A stretch of DNA of 34,947 nt from Paulinella micropora (Eukaryota; Cercozoa; Imbricatea; Euglyphida): positions 685,503-720,449 of the forward strand of contig BJOX01000278.1 in assembly GCA_009731375.1 (NCBI GenBank), given 5' to 3'. Position 1 is the first letter of the stretch, and the number at the start of each line of letters is the position of its first letter. Under the pieces are notes generated by a model. The model searched no databases and was not told where the DNA came from. It was given only the letters and a program-made list of their open reading frames with translations. The position numbers were made by a program, and so were the translations under genes. Below are positions 11,431 to 22,209 of the stretch, in pieces.

Positions 11431-11464
11431 CTCTGCAAGCTGAGTTGAGAGGCGGCCCCGAGTG
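11431..11464 (-). CDS. Exon TRGRLSTQLAE
   Basis: 34 nt between caccgcatcag and gtcaga. In phase 2 it reads TRGRLSTQLAE and ends in phase 0, joining LEGIEIEQL in the next exon to give a helix-like stretch. In another frame it reads HSGPPLNSACR. Confidence 0.5.
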
Positions 11465-11469
11465 CTGAT

Positions 11470-11711
11470 GCGGTGAGATAGAGATAGAGATAGATAGAAT
11501 CTATAGATAGATAGATAGATAGATAGATAATTAGATAGATGGAAAGATAGATAAATAGATAGATAGATGTAGATAGATAGATAGATAGATGTAGACATAT
11601 AGATGTAGATAGATAGATAGATAGATATAGATATATAGATAGATAAATAGACAGATATATAGATAGAGATAGATAGATAGATATATAGATAGATAGATAG
11701 ATGGATAGATG

Positions 11712-11742
<31 letters not shown>

Positions 11743-11762
11743 GTAGATAGATAGACAGATGC

Positions 11763-11796
<34 letters not shown>

Positions 11797-11884
11797 ATAG
11801 ATAGACGTAGATAGATGTAGACAGATAGATAGACAGATAGATAGACAGACAGATAGATAGATAGATAGATAGATAGAGAGATAC
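11470..11884. repeat. (GATA)n array
   Basis: GATA units with GATG, GACA and GATATA variants fill the intron between exons 11885 and 11464. Confidence 0.97.
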
Positions 11885-11905
11885 GATAAGTCTATCAACG
11901 CTCTG
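11885..11905 (-). CDS. Micro-exon of 21 nt
   Basis: Between tagtatgcag and gtatct. In the preferred frame (phase 2 to 2) it encodes RALIDL with split Ser codons at both ends; in phase 0 it reads QSVDRLI. Both fit some neighbours, so the reading frame is not settled. Confidence 0.45.
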
Positions 11906-11944
11906 CTGCATACTAATCCGAGTACATACGCATTAATTGATATA

Positions 11945-11956
11945 CAGATAGGTAGG

Positions 11957-11996
<40 letters not shown>

Positions 11997-12025
11997 CAGA
12001 TATATAGATAGATGGATAAATAGAT

Positions 12026-12065
<40 letters not shown>

Positions 12066-12075
12066 ATAGATATAT
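11945..12075. repeat. (GATA)n array
   Basis: GATA units between exons 12081 and 11905. Confidence 0.95.
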
Positions 12076-12080
12076 CTGAC

Positions 12081-12121
12081 CTGTTGATGGAAAGAAGACA
12101 TGACTTCTCTCTTACCTTTAC
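12081..12121 (-). CDS. Exon with two possible frames
   Basis: 41 nt between a (CT)n tract ending ctctcag and gtcaga. In phase 0 it reads VKVREKSCLLSIN and joins the next three exons in the preferred frame. In phase 1 it reads KGKREVMSSFHQQ and joins the previous exon at 13121. The two solutions cannot both hold, which leaves this link open. Confidence 0.5.
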
Positions 12122-12124
12122 CTG

Positions 12125-12128
12125 AGAG

Positions 12129-12201
<73 letters not shown>

Positions 12202-12402
12202 AAAAGAGAGGAAATTGGGCAAAGTAGGAATAAATAAATAAATAAATAAATAAATAAACAAATAAATAAACAAACAAATAAATAAATAAATAAATAAATG
12301 AATAAATAAATAAATGAATAAATAACTAAATGAATAAATAAATAACTAAAGAAAGAAAGAAAGAAAGAAAGAAGAAAGAAGAAAGAAAGAAAGAAAGAAA
12401 GA

Positions 12403-12452
<50 letters not shown>

Positions 12453-12745
12453 GAATAAGAAGAAGAGGAAGCAGAGGAAAAAGAGGAGGAGGAGGAGGAG
12501 GAGGAAGAGAAAGAAGAAAAAGACGAAGAAGAAGAAGAAGAAGAAGAAGAAGAAGAAGAAGAAGAAGACGACGAAGAAGACGAAGAAGAAGAAGAAGAAG
12601 AAGAAGAAGAAGAAGAAGAAAAGGAAGAAGAAGAAGAAGAAGAAGAAGAAGAAGAGGAAGAGGAAAGAAGCAACACCACCTCCACCACCACCACCACCAC
12701 CAACAACAACAACAATAATAATAATAATAATGATAATAATGATAA
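12125..12745. repeat. (GA)n, (AAAT)n, (AAGA)n, (AAT)n and (GAA)n arrays
   Basis: A sequence of different purine-rich simple repeats. The poly-Ser, Leu and Tyr frames on the minus strand are artefacts. Confidence 0.95.
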
Positions 12746-12747
12746 TA

Positions 12748-13016
12748 ATAGTGCTTCTCTGTCAATGGCTGATGCATTTCTGCACATGCGCCTCCATCGT
12801 CTCACCCGTGAGGGGAGTACGAAGAATTGACGATAAGCTCTAATGACACCCCCGCAAGGGCAGTTCCAACACTTCCAGACGGGCCGGTATGTTCAATGAA
12901 AATACTGGTCCAGACGGATCGGTATGTTCAATGAAAATACTGGTGGCACCGACGGGAATCGAACTGGCGACAGGGCCCAGATGGTAGAACTTGACCACTG
13001 GGCTATCACGGTGTCC
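12748..13016 (-). mobile_element. tRNA-derived SINE
   Basis: On the minus strand the 5' end is tRNA-like: an A-box match TAGCCCAGTGG (13005-12995) and a B-box match AGTTCGATTCC (12965-12955), ending gtgccacca. The acceptor stem is imperfect, so it is not a working tRNA gene. The body contains a tandem duplication of a roughly 35-bp unit beginning gtattttcattgaacatacc. The 3' limit near 12748 is approximate; (AAT)n tracts flank both sides. Confidence 0.7.
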
Positions 13017-13019
13017 AAA

Positions 13020-13022
13020 ATG

Positions 13023-13074
<52 letters not shown>

Positions 13075-13110
13075 GAATAATATCAGTAATAATAATAATA
13101 ATAATACATT
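13020..13110. repeat. (AAT)n array
   Basis: AAT units with a few substitutions between the SINE and exon 13121. Confidence 0.95.
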
Positions 13111-13120
13111 GAGTAAAGAC

Positions 13121-13152
13121 CTGAACGCTGCGACACTATCAAAACGTTTTGC
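13121..13152 (-). CDS. Small exon [10 protein letters not shown]
   Basis: 32 nt between tatgattgcag and gtcttt. It completes a Trp codon from the previous exon, reads [10 protein letters not shown] and ends in phase 1. Confidence 0.5.
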
Positions 13153-13189
13153 CTGCAATCATATACATACAGACACACATATATACGAC

Positions 13190-13369
13190 AGATACGTAGG
13201 TAGGCCGATAGGTAGGTAGGTAGGTAGATAGGTAGGTAGATAGGAAGGTAGATAGATAGATAGGTAGGTAGGTAGGTAGGTAGGTAGGCAGGTAGGCAGG
13301 TAGGTAGATAGACAAATAGATAGATAGATAGATAGATAGATAGACAGATAGATAAATAGGTAGGATGGC

Positions 13370-13442
<73 letters not shown>

Positions 13443-13505
13443 TCTAGAGATAGAGATAGAGATAGATAGATAGATAGATAGATAGACAAAGGTAGATAGA
13501 TATTT
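13190..13505. repeat. (GGTA)n/(GATA)n/(GACA)n array
   Basis: Tetranucleotide array forming the intron between exons 13508 and 13152. Confidence 0.95.
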
Positions 13506-13507
13506 AC

Positions 13508-13572
13508 CAGGTAGCTGGCTGTGAAATATCCGACAGTGTTTGTAGCAAGGGGTCAAGTAACTCGTTGTCCAG
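13508..13572 (-). CDS. Exon [17 protein letters not shown]
   Basis: 65 nt between gatggtgcag and the donor gtaaat, phase 0 to 2. It encodes [17 protein letters not shown] followed by QPAT and a split Trp. Four diverged copies lie upstream in the same orientation; their differences are mainly silent or conservative in this frame, which supports it. Confidence 0.7.
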
Positions 13573-13590
13573 CTGCACCATCACAGTGCA

Positions 13591-13716
13591 TTGTGCGGCT
13601 AGCCACAAATCTGACGTGTTTTGCGGGCGAGCCGGGCCGGCGAGCCCGCAAAACACGTCAAATATGGCGCGCCGCATATGTAGTTTTATCGGTAACCTGA
13701 CCATATTTTGTGGAGG
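13591..13716 (+). repeat. 125-bp palindromic element, copy 2
   Basis: Same palindrome and tail as at 8438 with scattered substitutions. It lies 18 bp upstream (minus-strand sense) of exon 13508-13572. Confidence 0.8.
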
Positions 13717-13734
13717 TACCCGAAAATACAGACA

Positions 13735-14515
13735 ATACAATACAATACAATACACAAGACTACCCGCAATGCACAAAGTATATACACTAGATATAAAAAA
13801 CAGATGCAAGACATGCAGTACATGCAACTCGTATAATACATACCATGCATGCAATAGAAACAAAACATACAATACATAGAATACATACAATACACACAAT
13901 ACACACAGTACATACAATAGGGGATATTTCCAACAGTGTCTGTAGCAGGAGGTCTGGTAGCTCATTGTCAAAGTGAAACACAATACATACAATACGTACA
14001 ATACATACAACACATATAATACATAATGTTTGCAGCCAGTGGTCTACTAAGTTGCTGTCGAGCTGTGACTCAATACACACAATATTTATACATAGACAGT
14101 ACCTACAATAAATACAATACACACAATACATACAACAAATACAATAGGGGGATATGTCCGACAATGTTTATAGCAAGGGGTCTAGTAACTCGCTGTCAAA
14201 GTGAAACACAATACACACAATACATCAATACATACAAGACAAACAAGACATACAAGACATACAAGACATACAAGACATACAATACGACAGGTTTTGCAGG
14301 CAGGGATCTGGTAGCTCGTTGTCGAGCTGTGACACAATACAAAAACAGTACATAAAAGATATGACAATATACAAGACATGGAAATACATACAATTACATA
14401 CAATACATACAGTACAAAACGTAGAATATGTGCAATACATACAATACACACAGTACAAAACGTAGAATATGTGCAATACATACAATACACAAGATACGAT
14501 ACATACGACACCTGC
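13735..14515. repeat. (ATACA)n with four decayed copies of the LDNELL exon
   Basis: Pentanucleotide ATACA repeats divided by copies at 13921-13972, 14027-14071, 14150-14201 and 14286-14327. On the minus strand they read FDNELPDLLLQTLLEIS, LDSNLVDHWLQTL, FDSELLDPLL-stop and LDNELPDPCLQNLS. Two keep a cacag acceptor; in the other two it is cacttt. Confidence 0.85.
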
Positions 14516-14516
14516 A

Positions 14517-14518
14517 AC

Positions 14519-14561
<43 letters not shown>

Positions 14562-14566
14562 CAGAC

Positions 14567-14610
<44 letters not shown>

Positions 14611-14612
14611 GA
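14517..14612. repeat. (GATA)n array
   Basis: GATA array directly beside the donor of exon 14621. The donor gtatct itself begins the repeat as read on the minus strand. Confidence 0.97.
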
Positions 14613-14620
14613 ATAGATAC

Positions 14621-14681
14621 CTTTAACACATCCCCTAGAAGAGGATTGTGCAGCACAATGTGTGACGGGTCGCAGTCCAGC
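14621..14681 (-). CDS. Exon LDCDPSHIVLHNPLL
   Basis: 61 nt between attgtgcag and gtatct. It completes a Met codon from the previous exon (AT plus G) and encodes LDCDPSHIVLHNPLLGDVLK, ending in phase 0 to join LDNELL. Three related copies follow upstream. Confidence 0.7.
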
Positions 14682-14715
14682 CTGCACAATGGTAAAATAT
14701 ACATCCGTTACTTAC

Positions 14716-14778
14716 ACATAACACATCTTTCGGAAGGAGAGATTGTGCAGCACAATGTGTGACGGGTCGCAGTCCCGC
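14716..14778 (-). repeat. Second copy of the LDCDPSHIV exon with intact splice sites
   Basis: 63 nt between ttgtgcag and gtaagt, the best donor in the region. It reads RDCDPSHIVLHN and then diverges to LSFRKMCY. It ends in phase 2, so including it in place of the first copy would shift the frame. Either a decoy or an alternative exon. Confidence 0.55.
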
Positions 14779-14830
14779 CTGCACAATTGCAAAATATACA
14801 TCCATGACTTACACATCACTTACATACAGT

Positions 14831-14899
14831 AACACATCTTTTGGAAAGAGTGATTGTACAGCACAAAGTGAGAGATCGATTGATTGATAGATAGACAGG

Positions 14900-14933
<34 letters not shown>

Positions 14934-15240
14934 TATAGATAGATAGATAGATAGAGAGAGCGAGAGAGAGAGCGAGAGAGAGAGAGAGAGAAAAAGAGAT
15001 AGATAGATAGAATAGATAGATCGATAGAATAGATAGATAGATCGATAGATAGATCGATAGATAGATCGATAGATAGATAGATAGATAGATAGATGGATAG
15101 TGACAGGTCGCAGTCCCGCCTACACCATACCACGCACACATACATAGCATACATACAACACAATTGCTTACAGAACATAAAACACATCTCTTGGAAGAGG
15201 GATTGTGTATCACAATGTATGACGGGCCATCCAGCCTACA
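14831..15240. repeat. Further decayed copies of the LDCDPSHIV exon around (GATA)n
   Basis: A fragment at 14831-14875, a (GATA)n array with GATC and (GA)n parts at 14880-15095, a fragment at 15098-15122 (acaggtcgcagtcccgcc) and a diverged copy at 15181-15240 reading LDGPSYIVIHNPSSK. Confidence 0.75.
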
Positions 15241-15271
15241 CACATACATGACAATACACGTACATAAATTC

Positions 15272-15335
15272 ACCATCGTTCATCATCGTTCGTCATCGTT
15301 CGTCATCGTTCGTCATCGTTCGTCATCGTTCGTGT
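15272..15335. repeat. Tandem 10-bp repeat cgttcgtcat
   Basis: About six units of cgttcgtcat (first unit cgttcatcat). The unit is CpG-containing, unlike the AT-rich arrays around it, and ends at the gttttcag of a decayed exon copy. Confidence 0.85.
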
Positions 15336-15723
15336 TTTCAGGTCTAATACAACAGCCTGTATTGCTTGCATTGTATGTATGCATTAATTTATGTAAAAAT
15401 ATGTATGAGCAAGCATGTAGATAGAAAGTCAAGCTGCTGAGGCTTTGATCTCTAACATGTATGTATGTATGTATGCATCTATGCATGTATGTATGTATGC
15501 ATGCATGTATCTGCTTGTACACATGTATATATATATATACATACATATATATATATGTATATGTATATATATATATGTACATATATATATTTCTATATAT
15601 ATATATATAATATCTATATATATATATATAGAAATATATATAGAAATATAAATATGTATGTATATATATAACATCTATATCTATATCTATATTATATATA
15701 TATATATACAAATATGTATATAT

Positions 15724-15783
<60 letters not shown>

Positions 15784-16430
15784 CGGGCTGTGTGTCTAGC
15801 GTGTATGTACGTACTAATGTGCGTAATGTACAATAAAGATGTTTATGAGTTTGTACGTACATGACAAGGGCAGCTGCCTTGTGGTTTCAGCTCTTAACAC
15901 ACTGTCTGTGTCCCATCTCTTTGTTCATCAAGGTATTTGATGTATCCGATGATTTCTCACACCGATACCGAAAAAATTTGGCCTGTGGTGTGACAACGGC
16001 CTGAAAATAGTATTATTATGCGGCTGTCCACAAATTTGACGTGTTTTGCGGGGGAGCCGGGCCGGCGAGCCCGCAAAACACGTCGAATTTGGCGCGCCGC
16101 ATATGCAGTTTTATCGGTAACCTGACCACATTTTGTGGAGTTAAAAACCCACCCAATTTACCCTCGCTATGTATGGATATGTACATACATAAAAGTATGC
16201 AGGTCTGCATGTAGAAATGTGTACGTAAATGAAAAGGACAGCAGCTGCTTGTTTTTTCAGCTCTAATAGAGTTGCCTTATGTATGTATGTATGTATGTGC
16301 GTGCCTGGCGTGTAGGTATGTATCCACGAATATATAAGTGAGAATACGTATGAGTGCTCACATACATTATAAAAAGAGTAGCTAAGGGGGATTCAAGGTC
16401 TAATACAGTCGCCTGTCTACCTTATGTATG
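15336..16430. repeat. Decayed copies of the ATVLDLK exon among repeats
   Basis: Copies at about 15336-15370, 15428-15455, 15858-15912, 16225-16275 and 16385-16425 read on the minus strand as [19 protein letters not shown], a frame-shifted copy, ATLLELKKQAAAV and QATVLDLESPLA. Between them lie (TATATG)n, (AT)n and (GTAT)n tracts and the third palindromic element. Confidence 0.75.
16014..16140 (+). repeat. 125-bp palindromic element, copy 3
   Basis: Same palindrome and tail as the copies at 8438 and 13591, inserted between decayed copies of the ATVLDLK exon. Confidence 0.8.
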
Positions 16431-16569
16431 TGTGTATGTAAATAAATTTAAAATAATTGTCGTTAGGTCTGAAAAAACAAATACCTGTTTGTAATACATA
16501 CATACATATATACACATATACATATATATATATATATATACATGATGGTGGGTATGTAGTGGTAGGTAC

Positions 16570-16613
16570 ATGAACAGGGCAGCTGCTTGAACTTTGAGAT
16601 CTAACACCGTGGC
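16570..16613 (-). CDS. Exon ATVLDLKVQAAALF
   Basis: 44 nt between gggcgcacag and gtacct, phase 0 to 2. It encodes ATVLDLKVQAAALF and the first two bases of a Met codon completed by the next exon. Copies to its left conserve V-L-D-L/E-L-K and Q-A-A-A. Confidence 0.65.
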
Positions 16614-16654
16614 CTGTGCGCCCGGCGACCAAGGCAGCGGAACCTTCAGACATA

Positions 16655-16870
16655 CATACTTTTATTTATTTATTCATTTATGTATTTATTCATTTTATTT
16701 ATTCATTCATTAATTTTTTAATATTTATTTGCTTACTTTATTTATTTATTTACTAGTTATTCATTTATTTATTTATTTATTTACTTATTTATTCATTTAT
16801 TTATCTATTTATTTATCTAATTTAATTTAATTTATTAATTAATTAATTTATTTATTTATTTATTTTGAAT
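16655..16870. repeat. (TTTA)n array
   Basis: ATTT tetranucleotides with TTAA variants. Confidence 0.95.
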
Positions 16871-16875
16871 TTATT

Positions 16876-16965
16876 TTACATACACACATACATACATACA
16901 TACATACATACATACATGCATGCATACATGCATACATGCAGACATACATACATACAAACATACAA

Positions 16966-16998
<33 letters not shown>

Positions 16999-17783
16999 CA
17001 TACATACATACATACATACATACATACACACATACATACACACACAAACACATACACACACACATACATACATACATACATACATACATAGATACATAGA
17101 TACATAGATACATAGATACATAGATACATAGATACATACATGCATACATACATACATACATAGATACATAGATACATAGATACATACATACATACATACA
17201 TACATACATACATACATACACACAAATACATACAAATACATAGATACATAGATACATAGATACATACATACATACATACACATACATACATGCATGCATA
17301 CATGCATACATGCATACATACAAACATACATACATACATACATACATACATACATACATGCACACAAATATATACATACATACATACATACATACATACA
17401 TACATACATACAAACAAACATACATACATACATACATACATACATACATACATACATACAAACATACAAACATACATACATACATACATACATACATACA
17501 TACATACATACATGCATACATACATGCATACATACATACATACATACATACAAACATACATACAAACATACATACATACACACATACATACATACATACA
17601 TACAAACATACAAACATACATAAATACAAACATACAAACATACAAACATACAAACATACATACATACATACATACATACATACATACATACATAGAAACA
17701 TACATACAAACATACATACATACATACATACATACATACGTACATACATACATACATACATACATACATACATACATACATAC
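16876..17783. repeat. (CATA)n array, about 900 bp
   Basis: CATA units with CAAA, GATA, CACA and TGCA variants. It ends exactly at the donor of exon 17784: on the minus strand the intron starts gtatgtatgtatg, so the repeat supplies the splice site. Confidence 0.97.
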
Positions 17784-17817
17784 CTCCTGCCCAGGTACCA
17801 TAGAATGCCAGCGCAAC
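17784..17817 (-). CDS. Exon LRWHSMVPGQE
   Basis: 34 nt between ttactcttag and gtatgt. It completes a Trp codon and encodes LRWHSMVPGQE, ending in phase 0. Confidence 0.6.
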
Positions 17818-17821
17818 CTAA

Positions 17822-17823
17822 GA

Positions 17824-17889
<66 letters not shown>

Positions 17890-17922
17890 GTAATAATAAT
17901 AGTAATAATAGTAATAATGATA

Positions 17923-17967
<45 letters not shown>

Positions 17968-17993
17968 TAAAATAATAATAATAATAATAATAG

Positions 17994-18030
<37 letters not shown>

Positions 18031-18049
18031 AATAGTAATAATAATAATA

Positions 18050-18088
<39 letters not shown>

Positions 18089-18111
18089 GTAATAATAATA
18101 ATGATAATAGT

Positions 18112-18151
<40 letters not shown>

Positions 18152-18161
18152 GTAATAAATA

Positions 18162-18194
<33 letters not shown>

Positions 18195-18230
18195 ATAATA
18201 ATAATAGTAATAATAATAATGATAATAGTA

Positions 18231-18294
<64 letters not shown>

Positions 18295-18312
18295 CAACAA
18301 CAACAACAACAA
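17822..18312. repeat. (AAT)n array with AGT variants
   Basis: About 490 bp of AAT with regularly scattered AGT and GAT units, ending in CAA. The poly-Asn, Ile and Tyr frames are artefacts. Confidence 0.97.
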
Positions 18313-18322
18313 ATATGTATAT

Positions 18323-18353
<31 letters not shown>

Positions 18354-18385
18354 GACAGAGAAGTACATATATGTTATGTATATAC

Positions 18386-18452
18386 CAGACGTATTGTGTG
18401 TTTTGCACATCGGGCCAGTCAGTGCTCAGATGCTTTGTAGATCCATAATCTT
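18386..18452 (-). CDS. Exon [16 protein letters not shown]
   Basis: 67 nt between gtgctgtatag and gtatat. It completes a Glu codon (G plus AA), encodes [16 protein letters not shown] followed by NTQYV and a split Trp. Phases agree with the exons on both sides. Confidence 0.68.
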
Positions 18453-18489
18453 CTATACAGCACACATGCATACATACATCCATGCAGAT

Positions 18490-18679
18490 CATTCGCCAAT
18501 GCAGACAGCCCCAGGACAAGGTGCATACATGTAATAGATAGATAGATAGATAGATATAGATAGATAGATAGATAGTGCTCAGATGCTTTGTAGATCCATA
18601 ATTTTCTATACAACACACATGCATACATACATCAACGCATAGCTGAATACAGACATGCACACACAAACACATGTGTTTT

Positions 18680-18757
<78 letters not shown>

Positions 18758-18767
18758 GATCTGTCTG

Positions 18768-18848
<81 letters not shown>

Positions 18849-18859
18849 ATATCTATCTA

Positions 18860-18914
<55 letters not shown>

Positions 18915-18961
18915 GTTACATGTACGCACCTTCTCCTGAGGCGACCTGCGCAGATAGACAC

Positions 18962-19011
<50 letters not shown>

Positions 19012-19020
19012 GGTGATAGA
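18490..19020. repeat. Truncated copy of the DYGSTKHL exon, TATC array and an inverted tag
   Basis: A 5' copy of the exon at 18575-18606 stops abruptly in GATA. A tag at 18497-18540 (cagccccaggacaagg, then tgcatacatgtaatag) recurs inverted at 18910-18955 (ttacatgtacgcacc, then ttctcctgaggcg). The repeat is GATA next to the first tag and TATC next to the second, consistent with an inversion. Confidence 0.7.
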
Positions 19021-19256
19021 GGCGGAAACGCAAGAATAGATACATGCATACATACATAAAATCGTACTTGCATCCATACATGCACATGTACGTGCATAGA
19101 CTGCCCGGGCTCTGTGCAATACATACATACATACATACATACATACATAAATACATACATACATGCAAATATACATGATAGACAAAATATAACCATACAA
19201 AAATGCAGACATACATAAAACGCATACTTACGTGCACACATACATGCCTAAGAGAT

Positions 19257-19540
19257 GTTCTACACCCCCCCACAAAATTTCGGGTTTCTGGTGCCACGTT
19301 CTGGGCTTGCTTCCTGAAAAGCCTGGCCTGTGGTGCCACTTTCTGGGCTGAAAAGCCTGGCCGGTGGTGGTGCCACTTCCTGGGCTTGCTTCCCGAAAAG
19401 CCTGGCCTGTGGTGGTGCCACTTTGCTTCCCGAAAAGCCTGGCCTGTGGTGGTGCCACTTTGCTTCCCGAAAATCCTGGTCTGTGGTGGTGCCACTTTGA
19501 CACCCCAAACCGGAAATTTTGGGTGGTGTAGAATGAAACT
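19257..19540. mobile_element. Terminal-inverted-repeat element carrying a minisatellite
   Basis: The ends ttctacacccccccacaaaa and its imperfect complement near 19505-19537 (attttgggtggtgtagaa) form inverted repeats of about 35 bp extending into cgggtttctggtg and caccccaaaccgg. The middle is a tandem repeat of about 35-40 bp built on gcctggcctgtggtggtgcc and actttgcttcccgaaaa, with four to five copies of varying length. This resembles a non-autonomous DNA transposon with an internal minisatellite. Confidence 0.68.
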
Positions 19541-19571
19541 AACTTACATACATACATACATGCATATATAC

Positions 19572-19625
19572 CTCCTGCGCCCAGTGTGATCTCGTTGCGT
19601 TGCGAGATGGCTTGGTGAGGATGCG
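19572..19625 (-). CDS. Exon [17 protein letters not shown]
   Basis: 54 nt between ctatgtaatag and gtatat, phase 1 to 1. It encodes [17 protein letters not shown] between split Ala and Glu codons. In phase 0 it would read [18 protein letters not shown], but that does not join the DYG exon. Confidence 0.6.
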
Positions 19626-19629
19626 CTAT

Positions 19630-19635
19630 TACATA

Positions 19636-19673
<38 letters not shown>

Positions 19674-19675
19674 TA

Positions 19676-19709
<34 letters not shown>

Positions 19710-20107
19710 CATATATACATATATATATATATATATTTATGTATGTATATATGTACATATATATATATATATACATATTTATATATATATGTATGTAAGT
19801 ACGTATGCATGTATGCATGCATGTATGCATGTATGTATGCATGTATGTATGTATGTATGTATGTATGTATGTATGTATGTATGTATACAGTTATGGACAA
19901 AAAGATGGTATCTCGTTGCCTTGCTGCGTTATGGATTGGTGAGGAAGCGCTGTTGTATACTGTATTAATATATACGTATGCATGGTTTTTATACATGTAT
20001 ATATATATACATATATATATATATATACATATATATATATGTATGTATATGTATGTATATGTACATGTATATTTAAATGAATATGTATATGTATATGCAT
20101 ATGTTGC

Positions 20108-20151
<44 letters not shown>

Positions 20152-20257
20152 GTGTATGTCTATATGTATATGTATATGTATGTATATGTGTATGAACATG
20201 CATGTGTATATGTATATGTAAATGTATATGCATATGTATATGTATATGTATATGTAC

Positions 20258-20318
<61 letters not shown>

Positions 20319-20324
20319 CGTGTA

Positions 20325-20365
<41 letters not shown>

Positions 20366-20416
20366 ATGTATATGCATATGTATATGCATATGTATATGTA
20401 TATGTATACATATACA

Positions 20417-20452
<36 letters not shown>

Positions 20453-20501
20453 CATATGCATATGCATATGTATATGTATATGTATATGTATATGCATATG
20501 C

Positions 20502-20546
<45 letters not shown>

Positions 20547-20578
20547 AATATGTATCTGTATATGTATATGTATATACA

Positions 20579-20627
<49 letters not shown>

Positions 20628-20635
20628 GTATATGT

Positions 20636-20666
<31 letters not shown>

Positions 20667-20667
20667 C

Positions 20668-20705
<38 letters not shown>

Positions 20706-20889
20706 TTGTATATGTATGTGTGTATGAAATGTATTTGTATATGTATATAGAAATATATATATATATATATATATGTATGTATATGTATATATAAATATAT
20801 ATTTTATATAGAAATAAATATATATTTTTTATATATATATATATATATACAAATATATATATATATACAAATATATATATATATATGTC

Positions 20890-20946
<57 letters not shown>

Positions 20947-21012
20947 ATATGTGTATGTGTATGTATATGTGTATGCATATGTGTATGTATATGTATATAT
21001 ATATATATATAA

Positions 21013-21064
<52 letters not shown>

Positions 21065-21102
21065 ATGTGTATGTATATGATACATATATATATATATATA
21101 TT

Positions 21103-21152
<50 letters not shown>

Positions 21153-21179
21153 ATGTGTATATGTATATGTATATGTATT

Positions 21180-21218
<39 letters not shown>

Positions 21219-21263
21219 TTCTGTATATGTATATGTTTCTGTATATGTATATGTATATGTTTC

Positions 21264-21311
<48 letters not shown>

Positions 21312-21388
21312 CGTATATGTATAAGTATATGTATATGTATATGTACATGTATATGTATATGTACATGTATATGTACATGTACATGTAC

Positions 21389-21435
<47 letters not shown>

Positions 21436-21436
21436 G

Positions 21437-21478
<42 letters not shown>

Positions 21479-21481
21479 TTT

Positions 21482-21541
<60 letters not shown>

Positions 21542-21550
21542 CATATGTAC

Positions 21551-21581
<31 letters not shown>

Positions 21582-21582
21582 C

Positions 21583-21633
<51 letters not shown>

Positions 21634-21646
21634 CATGTACATGTAC

Positions 21647-21706
<60 letters not shown>

Positions 21707-21812
21707 TTGTCTATGTATTTGTATTTGTATTTGTATTTGTATTTGTATTTGTATTTGTATATGTATTTGTGTATGTATTTGTGTATGTAAATGTATATGT
21801 GAATTGTACATG
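19630..21812. repeat. (AT)n, (CATA)n and (TATATG)n arrays with a decayed HPHQ exon copy
   Basis: A 2.2-kb intron of simple repeats, mainly TATATG hexamers from about 20040. A copy of the HPHQ exon lies at about 19908-19955, reading [16 protein letters not shown] on the minus strand before a stop. Confidence 0.92.
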
Positions 21813-21815
21813 TAC

Positions 21816-21865
21816 CGTGTGCCTGTGCAGTAAGGAACCCAGCTCCGTCGTCATTGCCTCCATCT
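21816..21865 (-). CDS. Exon [16 protein letters not shown]
   Basis: 50 nt between tgtttgttacag and gtacat. It completes a Val codon and encodes [16 protein letters not shown], ending in phase 1 to join HPHQ. Three truncated copies lie further upstream in GATA arrays. Confidence 0.65.
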
Positions 21866-21977
21866 CTGTAACAAACAGATAGATAGATAGATAGGTAGAT
21901 AGATAGTTAGTTAGTTAGATAGATAGATAGATAGATAGATAGATGGATGCATGGATAGATAGATACATGGATACATG

Positions 21978-22008
<31 letters not shown>

Positions 22009-22138
22009 GGATTCATGGATAGATAGATAGATAGATAAGGTAGATAGATAGATAGATAGATGGATACATGGATAGATAGATAGATAGATAGATAGATGGA
22101 TAGATAGATAGATAGATAGATAGATGGATGGATACATG

Positions 22139-22208
<70 letters not shown>

Positions 22209-22209
<1 letters not shown>

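Noticed and set aside
12943-13016. Functional tRNA gene
   Set aside because: A and B boxes are present, but the acceptor stem pairs poorly and the sequence continues into a SINE body.
19087-19106. 20-nt micro-exon on the minus strand (PGQSMH)
   Set aside because: It has acceptor- and donor-like ends, but including it between exons 19572 and 18452 brings a stop into frame.
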